Source: CAVPJC01 sp963705155
GTDB lineage: Bacteria; Chloroflexota; Anaerolineae; Anaerolineales; UBA4823
Direction: 5' to 3'
DNA: 64,000 nucleotides
NCBI GenBank assembly: GCA_963705155.1
Contig: CAVPJC010000020.1
Location: 62,001 to 126,000 of the forward strand
Of this stretch, positions 14,755-27,298 are shown one piece after another. Every line of letters starts with the position of its first letter. Within the stretch, counting starts at the first letter, position 1. Position numbers and translations under genes: made by a program. Below the pieces are notes generated by a model. It saw only the letters and a list, made by a program, of their open reading frames with translations. It was not told the DNA's origin and ran no database searches.

Positions 14755-14903
14755 AGCAGAGTGTTGTGGACCTGCTCTACATCTGTACTGGTAGGTTATC
14801 TTCGCAAGGAGAGCCGTACATCGCATTTTTATCTGACCATAGCATGTACATTCGACTGTATAGCTCGGCTGCGTCCGTGAGCGCTGCCGGGCTATTCTTT
14901 TTG
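14755..14903 (+). terminator. rpsU leader ending in attenuator-like terminator
   Basis: Transcription from the promoter at 14720 would start near 14755. A GTACAT/ATGTAC hairpin is seen near 14815-14849. At 14861-14893 a 13-position stem (TAGCTCGGC... paired with ...GCCGGGCTA, one internal mismatch) is followed by TTCTTTTTG, an intrinsic terminator about 65 bases before the rpsU start. It may attenuate rpsU-infA or end a small RNA of about 145 bases. Confidence 0.55.
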
Positions 14904-14967
14904 CCCCGGTTCATCTTGCCAAATCTGCATTGTTCCGAGACGGCTTGCTGGAAGGAGGTGAATAAGA

Positions 14968-15165
14968 TTGGCTACCGTTAATTTGCGTCCGAATGAATCG
15001 CAGGACCAATTGCTCAAGCGCTTCCGCAAGAAAGTGGCGAAGAGTGGTATTTTGAGCACGGTGCGCCGCAAACGTTGGTTTGTCTCCAAGAGCGAGCTGC
15101 GCCGGATCCAGAAGAAAAAATCGATGCGCCGCATCAAGCGCCGCCAGGTTACTGATACTGAATAA
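14968..15165 (+). CDS. rpsU: 30S ribosomal protein S21
   Basis: The 65-residue basic protein starts ATVNLRPNESQDQLLKRFRK and ends in an Arg/Lys-rich helix (KKKSMRRIKRR), as S21 does. The start is TTG at 14968; a strong AAGGAGGTG lies 6 bases upstream and no better start exists. It binds the 30S subunit near the anti-Shine-Dalgarno end of 16S. It sits directly behind the rRNA operon and before infA, all on the same strand. Confidence 0.9.
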   Translation: MATVNLRPNESQDQLLKRFRKKVAKSGILSTVRRKRWFVSKSELRRIQKKKSMRRIKRRQVTDTE

Positions 15166-15226
15166 TATGCAAGCCGCTGATTGCTGGTTGCTTATGACCG
15201 GTTCACAGTCTGATCCGGAGGTGTGC

Positions 15227-15510
15227 ATGGCGAAAGAAGAAGAGAAGATCCAGGTTGAAGGTATGGTGGTTGAGGCTCTCCTGGCACTCAGTTCAAGGTG
15301 CGCCTGGAGAATGGGCATGAAGTTCTGGCCTATCTCTCTGGCAAGATGCGCAAGTACTACATCCGCATTCTGCTTGGGGACAGGGTGCGCGTTGAAATGT
15401 CACCATACGACTTGACCCGTGGGCGGATCGTCTACCGTCATAAGAAGTTTGCTGAACGAGCCGGATATGGAATAATGAGCCCAGCCTGCTCCAGGTTTCC
15501 CTCCCACTGA
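15227..15510 (+). CDS. infA: Translation initiation factor IF-1 (frameshifted)
   Basis: MAKEEEKIQVEGMVVEAL is followed, after a lost base, by the rest of the S1-like OB fold (FKVRLENGHEVLAYLSGK, YIRILLGDRVRVEMSPY, RGRIVYRHKK). Restoring one C in the CTCCTGG at 15278-15284 gives the normal ALPGTQFKVRLENG junction. The IF-1 core ends near residue 74, but the frame runs on for 20 more residues to 15510, so a second small error near the 3' end is possible. IF-1 is essential, which argues that the shift is a sequencing artefact. The ATG at 15227 has GGAGGTG upstream. Confidence 0.88.
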
Positions 15511-15662
15511 ATCCGAGATTATCGGTTTTATTATCAGACGGGCTGCTTCTCTCGGAAAGCACCCCGCTTTCATTCTTGATCAAAGTTCATCATGCAACAA
15601 AAAGCGAGGGAAGTAGTCTGCCTACGCCATCCTTTTTTTATTTCGTATTACCGGCCTGATCA
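15511..15662. other. Convergent intergenic region, no gene seen
   Basis: This lies between infA (+) and the dihydroorotate dehydrogenase-like gene (-). No clear terminator or ORF was found. Confidence 0.4.
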
Positions 15663-16644
15663 TTAATACGAACTGAGTACCTTCATGTAGTTTGCACGTT
15701 CAAAAGCCTGCCGGGTTACCACAGCTTGCTGGCTCATGCTGCCCTTCATCTGCTGGACTGAAAGATACTCATGCTCATCCATCCAGGCATCCAACTCATC
15801 CAGCATCTGTTGCACGGCCTGACGCCATTTTGCAGCAGTGTGGAAGCCAGCATGGTAACGCTGGCGCCAGCCATGATCGCTTTCATCATGTCTTCAACGG
15901 TGTGAACACCGCTGGTGTGCGCAAAATCGGCCTTGATGCGGCCATACAGGATGGCAATCCAGCGCAGCGGCAGGCGTAGCTCATGAGAGTTGCTCAGAAC
16001 CAGGTGCGGAACCACCTCCAGCTCTTCCAGGTCGAAGTCGGGCTGGTAGAAACGGTTGAACAGCACCAGTCCATTTGCGCCTGCTTCTACCAGGCGGGCA
16101 AAATTGGGCAGGGAAGTGTAGAAGGGGCTCAGCTTGACTGCCAGGGGATCTTACCGGTTTGCGGATATCGCTCACCAACTGAATATGCCGTCTTCGATCT
16201 CGGCGCTGGTCAGGTCAGGATCGGCTGCGAGGTAATACAGGTTCAATTCCAGCGCATCTGCGCCGGCATCTTCGATCTTCTTGCGTATTTGATCCAGCCG
16301 CCGGTGGAGAAGCCGTTCAGGCTTCCGATGACGGGGATACTGACTGCTTCTTTCACCTTCTGCAGGTGTTCCAGGTAGTTTTCTGGCCCGATGCTGTAGT
16401 GCCCACAATCGGCAGGTAGGGCAGCGATTCGGCATACGATTCTGTGCCGCGCTGCAGGTCATCATGCAGCTTGAGGCTTTCCTGGATGATCTGTTCTTCG
16501 AACAGCGAGTGCATGACAATGCGCTGAGACGCCTGCTTCTTCCAACTGCTGGCGCTCTCCACCTTTTTGGAGAGTGGTGAGGCCGAAGCCACCAGCGGGA
16601 TTTTTCAAGTCGAGGCCAAGGTAGTTCGTTTTCAGATCAACCAT
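15663..16644 (-). CDS. Dihydroorotate dehydrogenase-like flavoprotein (multiply frameshifted)
   Basis: Pieced across frames the protein starts MVDLKTNYLGLDLKNP at 16644, then reads QLEEAGVSA, VMHSLFEEQIIQESLKLHDD, IEDAGADALELNLYYLAADPD, VEAGANGLVLFNRFYQPDFD, HTSGVHTVEDMMKAIMAGAS and ends ERANYMKVLSSY with TAA at 15663-15665. This is the FMN TIM-barrel family related to dihydroorotate dehydrogenase that often lies next to nifJ. Its role there is not established, and it is probably not the biosynthetic PyrD. About five one-base shifts break it, mostly beside G/C runs, in the most error-dense part of the window. It follows nifJ with a short gap and is probably co-transcribed. Confidence 0.75.
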
Positions 16645-16697
16645 GATCTATCCTTCCTAACTGAATGCACTACTTTGATGGTCTACCCGTTGCAGAT

Positions 16698-20270
<3,573 letters not shown>

Positions 20271-20664
20271 CGTTTTACTCCATTCTTGCCTGAAATGGAT
20301 TCCCTCAGGCAGGGACGATTGATTTGGTTCTTCAAGTTGCATGCTTGATGGGTTCCAAGTAGCTGTTTCAATTTTTAAGTTTATTACCGACTTTCAGTTT
20401 CACATAGTTATATAAGACACATATATTCCTGTTACCTGTCATAGATTAGATAAATATCGTCCCATTACATGACTGCCTTTCGGTCTTGCAATGTTACTTG
20501 ACCGTACTGCTAAGCGGTAATAAAATAATGCTAATTGAATACTTAATTAGAGAATTTGTGCTATACTTTGCCCAACGGGTCACAGGCCGGTGTGACTCAT
20601 ATAGACGACCTCCTTGCTCGGAGAACCATAAAGCAAACCGACGAGGCATCACAAACAACATTCG
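20271..20664. other. Divergent intergenic region between nifJ and the membrane operon
   Basis: This 394-base AT-rich stretch has no credible gene. It contains a TATACT at 20562-20567, a possible -10 for the downstream operon, and a small GTCACA/TGTGAC hairpin at 20579-20596. It must hold the promoters for both directions, but no good -35 was found. Confidence 0.4.
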
Positions 20665-20917
20665 ATGACAAATCATACAGACTGGCACATCTGGGCCGAT
20701 CAATTGGACAGGCTGGGGAATCAGCGATTGGGTGGCATCAATGCTTGAAGCTGCCGGTCCGATGACCCTTATAGGCGCCCAGATGATTTATGTTTGTCAA
20801 CCCTTCTTAAATCGTGCGGTACCCCAACTTCATTTCAATTCATTGCTTGGTCTTTTGGAAGAACCTGAGCAAGCGCAGTCGTTTGCTGCATTATTGAGGA
20901 AGGAGTACTCGAAGTGA
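20665..20917 (+). CDS. Small uncharacterised protein heading the membrane operon (frameshifted)
   Basis: Removing one A from the GGGGAA at about 20713-20718 joins MTNHTDWHIWADQLDRLG to ISDWVASMLEAAGPMTLIG and gives an 83-residue protein ending LLRKEYSK. The centre (MLEAAGPMTLIGAQMIYVC) is hydrophobic and could be one amphipathic or membrane helix. Its stop overlaps the GTG of the DUF6754 gene (GTGA), which supports real translation and coupling. I do not recognise a family. It is conserved-looking by codon use and position only. Confidence 0.6.
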
Positions 20918-21663
20918 ACTGGATGGGGTTAGCCGGGTTAGTGTTTCTTCTGGTCTTCTTTTTGCTGGTTGTGATTCTTGGTTTGAGAGGACGAAATCAC
21001 CCGGCGCCGCCGTTGAGAGATATACCAGCTTTCAACCGTTTGACACGTTCCATTGGTCTGGCGGTCGAATCGGGCAGACGACTTCACGTGAGCCTGGGCA
21101 GAGGGAATTTGTACGGAAACCAGGCTGCATCTGCTCTGGTGGGGTTGGATATTCTAGGGCGAATTGCCCGGGCAGCCTCAGTAAGCGACCGGCCGCCGGT
21201 AGCCACGAGCGGTGAAGGCGCCCTGGCTGTGCTTTCGCAGGATACTTTGCGCAGCACATACCGCGCCATTGGTGCATCCGGTCAGTATGACGCGACTTCC
21301 GGGCAGATGACTGGCCCAACGCCGTTTTCTTATGCGGCGGGCGTGCTACCGTTAATTTTTGACGAGCAAATATCCACAACCATTATTACCGGACACCTTG
21401 GTAGTGAAGTGGCTTTGATAACCGATGCGTCTGAGCGCAGTGGTAGTATGACTTTAGCTGGCAGTGACAGCCTGACAGCTCAAGCGGTGCTCTATGCTGC
21501 CGCTCAAGAGCCTTTAATTGGCGAAGATTTGTATGCCGCAGGCGCTTATCTAAAGAACAGCCCGATGAATATTGCCTGCCTGCGCGTCCAGGATATTTTT
21601 CGCTGGGCGCTCATTTTTGCAATGCTCGCTGGAGCAGTCCTGAAATTTCTGAGTGTGCTATGA
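20914..21663 (+). CDS. DUF6754-type membrane protein
   Basis: The 249-residue protein has an N-terminal helix (LVFLLVFFLLVVILGLRG, about residues 8-26), a soluble middle beginning PAFNRLTRSIGLAVESGRRLHVSLG, and a C-terminal helix near residues 225-248. The middle part matches what I know as DUF6754, a Chloroflexota/Actinobacteria-type domain of unknown function. The GTG start at 20914 has AGGAG 8 bases upstream and overlaps the previous stop. The gene overlaps the next one by four bases (ATGA). The function is unknown; the GLAVESGRRLHVSLG segment and the STTIITGHLGSEVALITDA segment look like the conserved core. Confidence 0.7.
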   Translation: MNWMGLAGLVFLLVFFLLVVILGLRGRNHPAPPLRDIPAFNRLTRSIGLAVESGRRLHVSLGRGNLYGNQAASALVGLDILGRIARAASVSDRPPVATSGEGALAVLSQDTLRSTYRAIGASGQYDATSGQMTGPTPFSYAAGVLPLIFDEQISTTIITGHLGSEVALITDASERSGSMTLAGSDSLTAQAVLYAAAQEPLIGEDLYAAGAYLKNSPMNIACLRVQDIFRWALIFAMLAGAVLKFLSVL

Positions 21664-22289
21664 GGGTGAAGACACCTGTTTCGGTTGTGATCGTTATCGC
21701 CTTCGGATTGGTAATTCTGGCGGGGTATTTTATCGAAGTTCCCTTGCTGGCGACCCTGCGCGGCGTATTTCTGCAATGGGCAGTTTTATTGTGGGGGGTC
21801 GCCTTGCTGGTTGGGATAGCCAACCTGTTTTCGGTGCATTGGCGCAAAGCCGCATCTGGCGAGAAGGGCAGCTTCTATAGTGGAATTACCATATTTGTAT
21901 TGATGATCACCCTGGCTGTGGCAGCTTATTTTGGCCCAACAGGTACCTGGTCGTTGTGGATCTACAATTATATTCAGGTACCCATTGAAGCCAGCCTGAT
22001 GGCTGTTCTGGCTGTTGTGTTGATTTACGCTGCTGCTCGCCTGCTGCGCCGACGGGTTGGTGTTTTTTCACTGGTCTTTATCCTGACTGGACTGGTGATG
22101 TTGGCAGGTACAGCGCCGTTGGTCGGGATTGAAATTCCTGGCTTGCATGGTCCAGGCGGTGTGCGCGCCCTGATTGCACAAATTCCCGCTGTGGCTGGCG
22201 CACGGGGGATTTTACTGGGGGTATCGTTGGGCGTTATTGCCACAGGCTTGCGCGTGTTGATGGGCGTTGACCGTCCATATGGTGGTTGA
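21660..22289 (+). CDS. Uncharacterised polytopic membrane protein
   Basis: This 209-residue protein has about six hydrophobic segments (for example SVVIVIAFGLVILAGYFI, LLWGVALLVGIANLF, GITIFVLMITLAVAAYF, and LMAVLAVVLIYAAARLL). No catalytic motif was seen. It overlaps the DUF6754 gene by four bases and the next gene by four bases, so it is an integral part of the operon. The last segment carries a GGVRALIAQIPAVAGARGILLG loop. I do not recognise a named family. Confidence 0.7.
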   Translation: MRVKTPVSVVIVIAFGLVILAGYFIEVPLLATLRGVFLQWAVLLWGVALLVGIANLFSVHWRKAASGEKGSFYSGITIFVLMITLAVAAYFGPTGTWSLWIYNYIQVPIEASLMAVLAVVLIYAAARLLRRRVGVFSLVFILTGLVMLAGTAPLVGIEIPGLHGPGGVRALIAQIPAVAGARGILLGVSLGVIATGLRVLMGVDRPYGG

Positions 22290-24790
22290 TGATGGTGGAT
22301 GTACGCTGCCCGATGTGTGGCAAAACCAATTCTGCAAAAATGGAAGTGTGCCAGTATTGCCAGGCGCGCTCAACTCCGTTAGTCTTTAACCCTTCTGGAG
22401 AGGATTCTGACAAACCCGGGGAATCTGAGGAAATTGACGAGCAGACGACTCAACCACGCTCCGGCGACTCATCGGAATGGGATATACCGGAATGGCTTCA
22501 ATCCCTGCGACCTGCGAGCGCAGCAGGCGAAGGAAGTTCTGCAATAGATCAGGAACCGCCGGATAATGAGATTGAGGATGAGTTAACCGGGGAAGCGGCG
22601 TCAGAACCTGCTTCTGGCGATGAAGATTGGCTTTCATCGTTCAGACAGCGTAGTGATCTGGAAGGTGAAGTTCCACCAACCGGTGATGACGCCGCCTGGT
22701 TGAACCCTCCTGAAGAGGATGCTCAATCAAAGCCCGACTGGTTGATGGATCTTCGTCAAGATAATCTGGACGAGACGCCATCTCTGGTTGATGCAGATTC
22801 CTCATCCGAAGAAGATCCGGATTGGCTGCGCCGGATCCGTGAACGCCGGAAAGCAGAAACCGAATCTGAAGATGTTACTACAGAGGAGGCTGTGGATAAA
22901 TCGCCGACCGGTGCTCTACGATCGAGTCACGAACAGATCGAGCCTTTAGGTTTTTCGCCAGCCAGTGTTCCTTTGCCAGATAGTGAGAACGATATCCCCG
23001 ATTGGTTATCTGGCCTGGGAGATTCGGCTGTGGAGGATGAACCAGAGGGTCTTCCCGACTGGTTATCGGGCGGGGCCTCTGCATCCCGATCTGCGGGGCA
23101 AGAAACCGAATTACCGGAATGGCTTTCGGGTTCTCGCAAAGAAATGCTGCATGGGCCAGCCGGGGAACCCGAGATATCGGGAGAACCGCTGGAGCCGGCA
23201 ACCAGCCCGTTGAAGGACGCTGCACTATCCGAAGATATTTTGCCAGATTCCGAAATCCCATCCTGGCTGGCTGGCTTTGTCACCGGCGAAACGCCATCTG
23301 CTGATCAGTCGAGCGCAGATGAAGAAAGACCCGGATGGCTATCCGATCTGGAAAAAAGTGCCACCCTGGATGTGACGCCATCTCAACAACCTGAAGCACA
23401 ACCGGCAAACCTGGACTGGCTGGAAACCCGGGGCGTGCAGCCTGAGTCACTGCCAGATCAAAAAGAAACCAGGGGGCAGGATGGGGATGTTAAAAGCGTT
23501 TCGCCGTTCACCTTCGATGAAGAAGGAGCGGGCTTTAACACCGAGGATTTGCCAGATTGGCTGAAAGGCGTCTCAGCTCAAGAGATATCGGAGGAAACAC
23601 CTGAGCCCATTGAATCTGAAGCCAGCCTGTCACCTGCCAGTCTGCCCGTGTGGCTTGAGGCAATGCGCCCAGTGGAAGCCATTGCAAGCTCCGCCCTGAT
23701 TCTGGATGAGAGCGACCAGAAAGCCGAGGGCAGTGGTCCATTAGCCGGTCTGCGCGGTATCCTGCGCGCCGAGCCAGATGTTGCCCGGCAAAAGAAACCT
23801 GGCGCCTATACCATCAAGCTTCAGGTTTCGGAAAGCCACCAGACTCATGTGGCCTTGTTAGAAAATCTGATTAAAGCTGAGGGAGTTGTTCGACCCGTCT
23901 CTACCGGTACATCGGTCACTTCTCAGCAAATATTGCGCTGGGTGATCTTTGTTGTGCTGCTTCTGGCTGTTTTCTGGCCCGTATACACTGCCAGCCAGGA
24001 TGTTCCACTGCCCGCTCTGCTGCCCGAAATATTGGATGCGCGCGCAGTCATTGACGCACTCCCGGATGGCAGCTCGGTATTAGTAGCCGTGGAATATGAA
24101 CCTGGTTACACAGGTGAGTTGGACGCAGCGGCAGGGGCAATTCTGGATCACCTGATGATAAAGGGCGCTTACCTGACACTGGTGTCCTCATCTCCAGTTG
24201 GCCCGGCACAGGCAGAACGCCTGATAAGCCAGGTGAACCAAACTTCCGATCATAATTACCTGCCGGTGAGTCAGTATACCAATTTGGGTTATATCCCGGG
24301 CGGCGCCGCTGGTTTGCGAGCTTTTGCCGATGCACCACGGCGCGTGCTCCCGTTTTCTCTCGAAATCCTTCCCGGTAGTGGTTCTATATGGGATAGCACT
24401 CACCTGACTTCCATTCAAACCCTGTCAGATTTTGCCGCAACCCTGGTTATCAGTGAAAATCCTGATACCGCCCGTGCCTGGGTTGAACAGGTTCAACCTG
24501 CCATGCTGGGAAAACCATTAATCATGGTTATTAGTGCTCAGGCTGAGGCGTTGGTTCGACCGTACTATGCCGGTACACCTCAGCAAGTGCAGGGATTGAT
24601 TGTGGGTTTGTCTGGTGGCGCCGGTTATGAAAGCAGTATGCCTCGCACCGGGCTTGCCCGCAGGTATTGGGATGGCTTTAGTTTTGGTCTGGCTGCGGCG
24701 GTGGCGCTTATGGTGATCGCCGGTTTGGTCAATTTTCTGGCATCTTTTCTGGCTGCCCGGCGGCAGTCTGAAGGGGAAGCAAAGGCATGA
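22286..24790 (+). CDS. Zinc-ribbon protein with repeated Trp-Leu motifs, membrane-anchored
   Basis: The 834-residue protein has four parts. Residues 8-25 form a zinc ribbon (CPMCGK and CQYC). Residues about 40-480 are acidic, low in order, and carry about 13 copies of a short motif around Trp-Leu: IPEWLQSL, PDWLMDL, PDWLRRI, IPDWLSGL, LPDWLSGG, LPEWLSGS, IPSWLAGF and LPDWLKGV among them. A first membrane helix lies near 548-565 (ILRWVIFVVLLLAVFWPVY). A soluble domain follows (ALPDGSSVLVAVEYEPGYTG, then VIDA/Rossmann-like strands), and a second helix lies near 800-822. The start is the first of three ATG codons at 22286, overlapping the previous stop. It is the largest and most unusual member of the operon; the repeats look like docking sites for a partner. 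The function is unknown. Confidence 0.75.
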   Translation: MMMVDVRCPMCGKTNSAKMEVCQYCQARSTPLVFNPSGEDSDKPGESEEIDEQTTQPRSGDSSEWDIPEWLQSLRPASAAGEGSSAIDQEPPDNEIEDELTGEAASEPASGDEDWLSSFRQRSDLEGEVPPTGDDAAWLNPPEEDAQSKPDWLMDLRQDNLDETPSLVDADSSSEEDPDWLRRIRERRKAETESEDVTTEEAVDKSPTGALRSSHEQIEPLGFSPASVPLPDSENDIPDWLSGLGDSAVEDEPEGLPDWLSGGASASRSAGQETELPEWLSGSRKEMLHGPAGEPEISGEPLEPATSPLKDAALSEDILPDSEIPSWLAGFVTGETPSADQSSADEERPGWLSDLEKSATLDVTPSQQPEAQPANLDWLETRGVQPESLPDQKETRGQDGDVKSVSPFTFDEEGAGFNTEDLPDWLKGVSAQEISEETPEPIESEASLSPASLPVWLEAMRPVEAIASSALILDESDQKAEGSGPLAGLRGILRAEPDVARQKKPGAYTIKLQVSESHQTHVALLENLIKAEGVVRPVSTGTSVTSQQILRWVIFVVLLLAVFWPVYTASQDVPLPALLPEILDARAVIDALPDGSSVLVAVEYEPGYTGELDAAAGAILDHLMIKGAYLTLVSSSPVGPAQAERLISQVNQTSDHNYLPVSQYTNLGYIPGGAAGLRAFADAPRRVLPFSLEILPGSGSIWDSTHLTSIQTLSDFAATLVISENPDTARAWVEQVQPAMLGKPLIMVISAQAEALVRPYYAGTPQQVQGLIVGLSGGAGYESSMPRTGLARRYWDGFSFGLAAAVALMVIAGLVNFLASFLAARRQSEGEAKA

Positions 24791-25482
24791 GCCTGGCGAA
24801 TTTGAGCTTGCCTGACTTGATCGGCTCTCTGGTGAGTTTTGTTCTCACACTGGCTGTATTTAGTTACATTCTAGGCGATAATGCACTTTTTCGAGTGAGC
24901 GTGCACATTTTTACCGGCGCTGCAGCCGGTTATGCGGCAGTTATGGCATGGACTACCATTATCTGGCCGCAGTTGATTGCCCCAATGATATACGGTTCCC
25001 AGACAGAAAAATTGTTTGTGCTATTTCCGCTTTTACTCAGCGGGGTATTGCTCTTCAAGGTTACGCCAAATTTTGCGCGTTTGGGAAACCCGGCTGTTGC
25101 ATTTCTGGTTGCGGTGGGTGTAGCTACTGCAATCGGCGGCGCCATCATGGGCACAGTAATTCCGCAGGCACAGGCCTCGATTAACTTATTCGATACCAGC
25201 GCTCTGGGGGGTAATGTTGAATGGATTTGGGCAATTTTTACTGGGCTGCTCGTTCTTTTTGGTACAGCCGTAACCCTGATCTACTTTCAGTATGGAGCAC
25301 GGGCCGGACATGAATCCACCACCCATCGGGCTGCGTGGATCGAAGCGCTGGCCTGGGCCGGTCAGATCTTTATTGCGATTACGCTTGGTTCCATTTTTGC
25401 CGGTGTGTATGCCGCGTCGTTGGCAGCTTTTGTCGAGCGGCTGCATTTCATTCTAAATTTTTTACTTGGCCTGTTCCAATAG
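24787..25482 (+). CDS. Uncharacterised polytopic membrane protein
   Basis: The 231-residue protein has about six membrane segments, including LIGSLVSFVLTLAVFSYIL, LFVLFPLLLSGVLLF, AVAFLVAVGVATAIGGAIMG and IFTGLLVLFGTAVTLIYF. It overlaps the stop of the Trp-Leu-motif protein (ATGA). Glycine-rich helices (VGVATAIGGAIMGTV and TLGSIFAGVYAAS) suggest tight helix packing. No family was recognised from the sequence. Confidence 0.7.
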   Translation: MSLANLSLPDLIGSLVSFVLTLAVFSYILGDNALFRVSVHIFTGAAAGYAAVMAWTTIIWPQLIAPMIYGSQTEKLFVLFPLLLSGVLLFKVTPNFARLGNPAVAFLVAVGVATAIGGAIMGTVIPQAQASINLFDTSALGGNVEWIWAIFTGLLVLFGTAVTLIYFQYGARAGHESTTHRAAWIEALAWAGQIFIAITLGSIFAGVYAASLAAFVERLHFILNFLLGLFQ

Positions 25483-25491
25483 ATAGGAGCA

Positions 25492-27249
25492 ATGACCACA
25501 TCTCTTGTTGATGCCGACTCCCTGCTGGCGATTGATATAGGCAGTGTAACTACACGGGCAGCCTTTTTTGATGTTGTGGATGGGCGCTACCGTTACCTGG
25601 CTTCGGGAACTGCACCCACTACGGCCTACGCGCCTTACAACGATGTGGGTGAAGGGATCCGTGTTGCATTAGACCATCTCCAGGCGATTACTGGCAGGAC
25701 TCTGGTTGGCGCTGATGAAAAGCTGATCATACCCTCTGCTTCAGATGGCTCTGGTGTCGATCTAGTCGCCGCTACAATATCTGCCGGCCCACCGCTACGA
25801 ATTTTAGTGGTTGGTTTGCTTGAAGAGGTCTCGTTGGAAACCGCCCAGCGCCTGGTTACAACCACCTATGGCAAAGTTATTGATGCCATCAGTCTGAATG
25901 ACCGCAGGAAGGCAGAAGAACGGATTGATGCCATTATACGCCTGCAGCCTGACGTGGTTTTGGTGGCTGGCGGAACAGATGGCGGCGCCTCGCGCTCGGT
26001 GATCAAGCTCCTGGAGAGTGTGGGTCTTGCCAGCTATTTGCTGCAGCCGGAACAACGCCCTGAAGTTTTGTTCGCTGGAAACCAGGCCCTGATAGAGGAA
26101 GTCAAATCTTCTCTTGGGAAATTAGGACCACTGCACTTCGCTGCAAATCTAAGGCCTTCGCTGGAAATGGAGCAACTGGAACCAGCGCAGTACGAGTTGG
26201 CCGATATTACCCGCAGCGTGCGAAGCCGGCGCTTGCCAGGCATAAAAGAACTGGATGCCTGGAGCGGCGGTGGATTACTCCCCACGGCAACGGCATTTGG
26301 TCGTGTTATCCAGTTCTTGAGCAAAATCTACGATTTAGCGAAAGGTGTACTGGGGGTAGATCTGGGCGCCTCGGCGGCTGTGGTTTCCGCAGCTTTTGGC
26401 GGCAAATTATTCCATGGTGTTTATCCTCAATTTGGCCTGGGCGCCAATCTGCCGGATATTCTGGATGAGTGCAAGCTGGCAGACATCACCCGCTGGATGC
26501 ATCTTGCAATTACCGAAGAAGATGTGCGCCAGTACATCCACAATAAAAGCCTGTACCCCGCCAGTCTTCCGGTCACCGCTGAGGAGCTGACCATTGAGCA
26601 AGCCCTGGCGCGTCAGGCAATGTATATGGCTATGCATAAGACGGCTGCCAGCTTTCCGCGCCGGGTGTTACGCTATGGCTCTGGATTAATGCCGTGGTTT
26701 GAGCCAATCGTGGCTTCGGGAAGTGTCATAACCCGGGCTCCCAATCTTGCACAGAGCGCTTTGATGTTATTGGATGCTCTCCAACCTACCGGTGTAACGA
26801 CACTGGGATTGGATCAGAATCACCTGGCGCCCTCGCTTGGAGCTGCCGCAGCGATAAACCCCGTCCTTGCCGTTCAGGTGCTTGAGGCAAACACACTACT
26901 GAACCTGGGAACTGTGATCTCGCCGGTGGGGGAGGCCCGTCCGGGGATGCCAGTTTTGCGGTTGCGGATGACCTATGATGGCGGAGGTGAGACGACATTG
27001 GAGGTAAAGCAGGGCACGATAGAACTACTGCCGCTGCCTGTGGGTCAGACTGCCCAACTGCATCTGCAGCCTTTGCATCGCTTTGATGTAGGAATGGGTG
27101 GGCCTGGTCGAAGCGGGCGCCTGCCCCGGGTGGTCGGCGGGAGCCTGGGTGTGATCATCGATGCGCGCGGCCGGCCATTACACCTGTCTGACGACCCGGC
27201 CCGGCGTCAAGAAATGATAGCTAAATGGCGCTGGATGATGGGTTGCTAA
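25492..27249 (+). CDS. Glutamate mutase L (MutL)-family ASKHA protein
   Basis: The 585-residue protein has the MutL-type phosphate-binding motif LLAIDIGSVTTRAAFFD at residues 12-28 and a second one near residues 287-300 (GVDLGASAAVVSAAFGG), which place it in the actin/Hsp70/sugar-kinase ATPase fold. A strand-helix segment DVVLVAGGTDGGASRSVI is also characteristic of the family. In clostridia MutL lies beside glutamate mutase subunits and may act as a chaperone or reactivator. No mutase subunit is in this window; the partners here are membrane proteins. A C-terminal TLEVKQGTIELLPLP region is predicted to be beta-rich. The gene starts 9 bases after the previous stop. Confidence 0.75.
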   Translation: MTTSLVDADSLLAIDIGSVTTRAAFFDVVDGRYRYLASGTAPTTAYAPYNDVGEGIRVALDHLQAITGRTLVGADEKLIIPSASDGSGVDLVAATISAGPPLRILVVGLLEEVSLETAQRLVTTTYGKVIDAISLNDRRKAEERIDAIIRLQPDVVLVAGGTDGGASRSVIKLLESVGLASYLLQPEQRPEVLFAGNQALIEEVKSSLGKLGPLHFAANLRPSLEMEQLEPAQYELADITRSVRSRRLPGIKELDAWSGGGLLPTATAFGRVIQFLSKIYDLAKGVLGVDLGASAAVVSAAFGGKLFHGVYPQFGLGANLPDILDECKLADITRWMHLAITEEDVRQYIHNKSLYPASLPVTAEELTIEQALARQAMYMAMHKTAASFPRRVLRYGSGLMPWFEPIVASGSVITRAPNLAQSALMLLDALQPTGVTTLGLDQNHLAPSLGAAAAINPVLAVQVLEANTLLNLGTVISPVGEARPGMPVLRLRMTYDGGGETTLEVKQGTIELLPLPVGQTAQLHLQPLHRFDVGMGGPGRSGRLPRVVGGSLGVIIDARGRPLHLSDDPARRQEMIAKWRWMMGC

Positions 27250-27298
27250 TACCCTTCCTGGCATTGACCTTGCACCATAAAGAACCACGAGAGAGAAC

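Noticed and set aside
15227..15510. Programmed frameshift in infA
   Set aside because: No slippery heptamer or stimulatory stem; the shift is a plain loss of one C and the same error type recurs throughout the window.
20486..20703. Two overlapping frames of 60-69 codons upstream of the membrane operon
   Set aside because: No ribosome site or family resemblance; they overlap on opposite strands and one runs into the start of the restored 83-residue gene.
25492..27249. Calling this DNA mismatch repair MutL
   Set aside because: It has no GHKL ATPase motifs. The name refers to the glutamate mutase L family, which is unrelated.
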